6,388 nt of DNA, from NCBI GenBank assembly GCA_026987225.1, contig JALSNB010000361.1, positions 1 through 6,388 of the forward strand. Direction: 5' to 3'. Both the position numbers and the translations under genes were made by a program. Shown piece by piece: positions 6,203-6,388 of the stretch (its first letter is position 1; every line of letters starts with the position of its first letter). This DNA comes from Caldisericaceae bacterium. GTDB taxonomy: Bacteria; Caldisericota; Caldisericia; Caldisericales; Caldisericaceae. The notes below the pieces were generated by a model that had not been told where the DNA came from, did no database searches, and saw only the letters and a list, made by a program, of their open reading frames with translations.

Positions 6203-6388
6203 TTATTTATGCATTTTGTTTATTATATCTTTTAGCTCGTTCCTGTTTGTTGCAATTTGTTCGATTGAATTCACTATCATAGGGTTGAGCAGGTCAAGGG
6301 ACGGTTTTCTCGTATCCTCCAGTATGCCGTATATCTTTTTTCCTTCCGCATAGGCAAAGCCTATTTCCCATGCCGTTCCTGAATCCAC
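6203..6388 (-). CDS. Nucleoside 2-deoxyribosyltransferase-like protein (C-terminal part)
   Basis: The last 61 or so codons of a gene entering from the right edge; the GTG at the edge is read as an internal Val, not a start. The fragment opens with VDSGTAWEIGFAYAEGKKIYG, the signature of the nucleoside deoxyribosyltransferase family (DxGTxxExGxAxxxGK). The Glu at fragment position 8 (codon 6367-6365) is at the place of the catalytic nucleophile that forms the deoxyribosyl-enzyme intermediate. Family members move 2-deoxyribose between bases or hydrolyse nucleosides or nucleoside monophosphates, usually in nucleotide salvage; full length is typically 140-170 residues. The rest (NPMIVNSIEQIATNRNELKDIINKMHK) is a C-terminal helical tail. 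The substrate cannot be judged without the N-terminal half. Base composition is ordinary for the window (about 43% G+C), unlike the next gene. The gap to that gene is 66 nt. Confidence 0.82.
   Translation of the reverse strand: MDSGTAWEIGFAYAEGKKIYGILEDTRKPSLDLLNPMIVNSIEQIATNRNELKDIINKMHK

Overview
The window looks bacterial. Genes are tightly packed, start sites carry Shine-Dalgarno sequences, and two sigma70-type promoters can be read directly. I cannot assign a lineage from sequence alone. Every supported gene is on the minus strand, so the window reads right to left biologically. The long plus-strand ORFs are antisense shadows.

Layout in transcription order: (1) 6388-6203, the C-terminal third or so of a nucleoside 2-deoxyribosyltransferase-like protein, cut by the window edge. 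(2) 6136-5699, a 145-residue orphan of unknown function in a strikingly AT-rich patch (about 28% G+C by hand count, against about 45% nearby). (3) 5642-4737, a cytosolic-looking AttH/CrtC-type lipocalin-like protein. Its promoter has a perfect extended -10 placed so that transcription should start on the A of the ATG, predicting a leaderless mRNA. (4) A near-consensus promoter at 4727-4700, then ileS (4653-1522), ktrB/trkH (1559-177) and the start of ktrA/trkA (167 to the edge), which look like one operon with overlapping or almost touching genes.

The main point of interest is ileS. It encodes a type 2 (eukaryote-like) isoleucyl-tRNA synthetase, the class associated with mupirocin resistance. 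Its class I signature, normally HIGH, reads GVHH, aligned without a gap: the first and third positions are swapped. This altered signature is known from some hyper-resistant IleRS2 enzymes. The enzyme otherwise looks complete: KMSKS, editing domain, four CxxC pairs, anticodon domain and C-terminal extension.

The two genes after ileS form a Ktr/Trk K+ uptake pair: a four-repeat channel-like membrane subunit with all four filter glycines, and a Rossmann-fold nucleotide-binding regulatory subunit. Their join to ileS is probably transcriptional and translational coupling, not a shared pathway. The 5' leader of ileS is predicted at about 40 nt, too short for a T-box.

No rRNA, tRNA, CRISPR array, insertion sequence, or convincing intrinsic terminator was seen. 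No gene-free stretch exceeds 300 bases.
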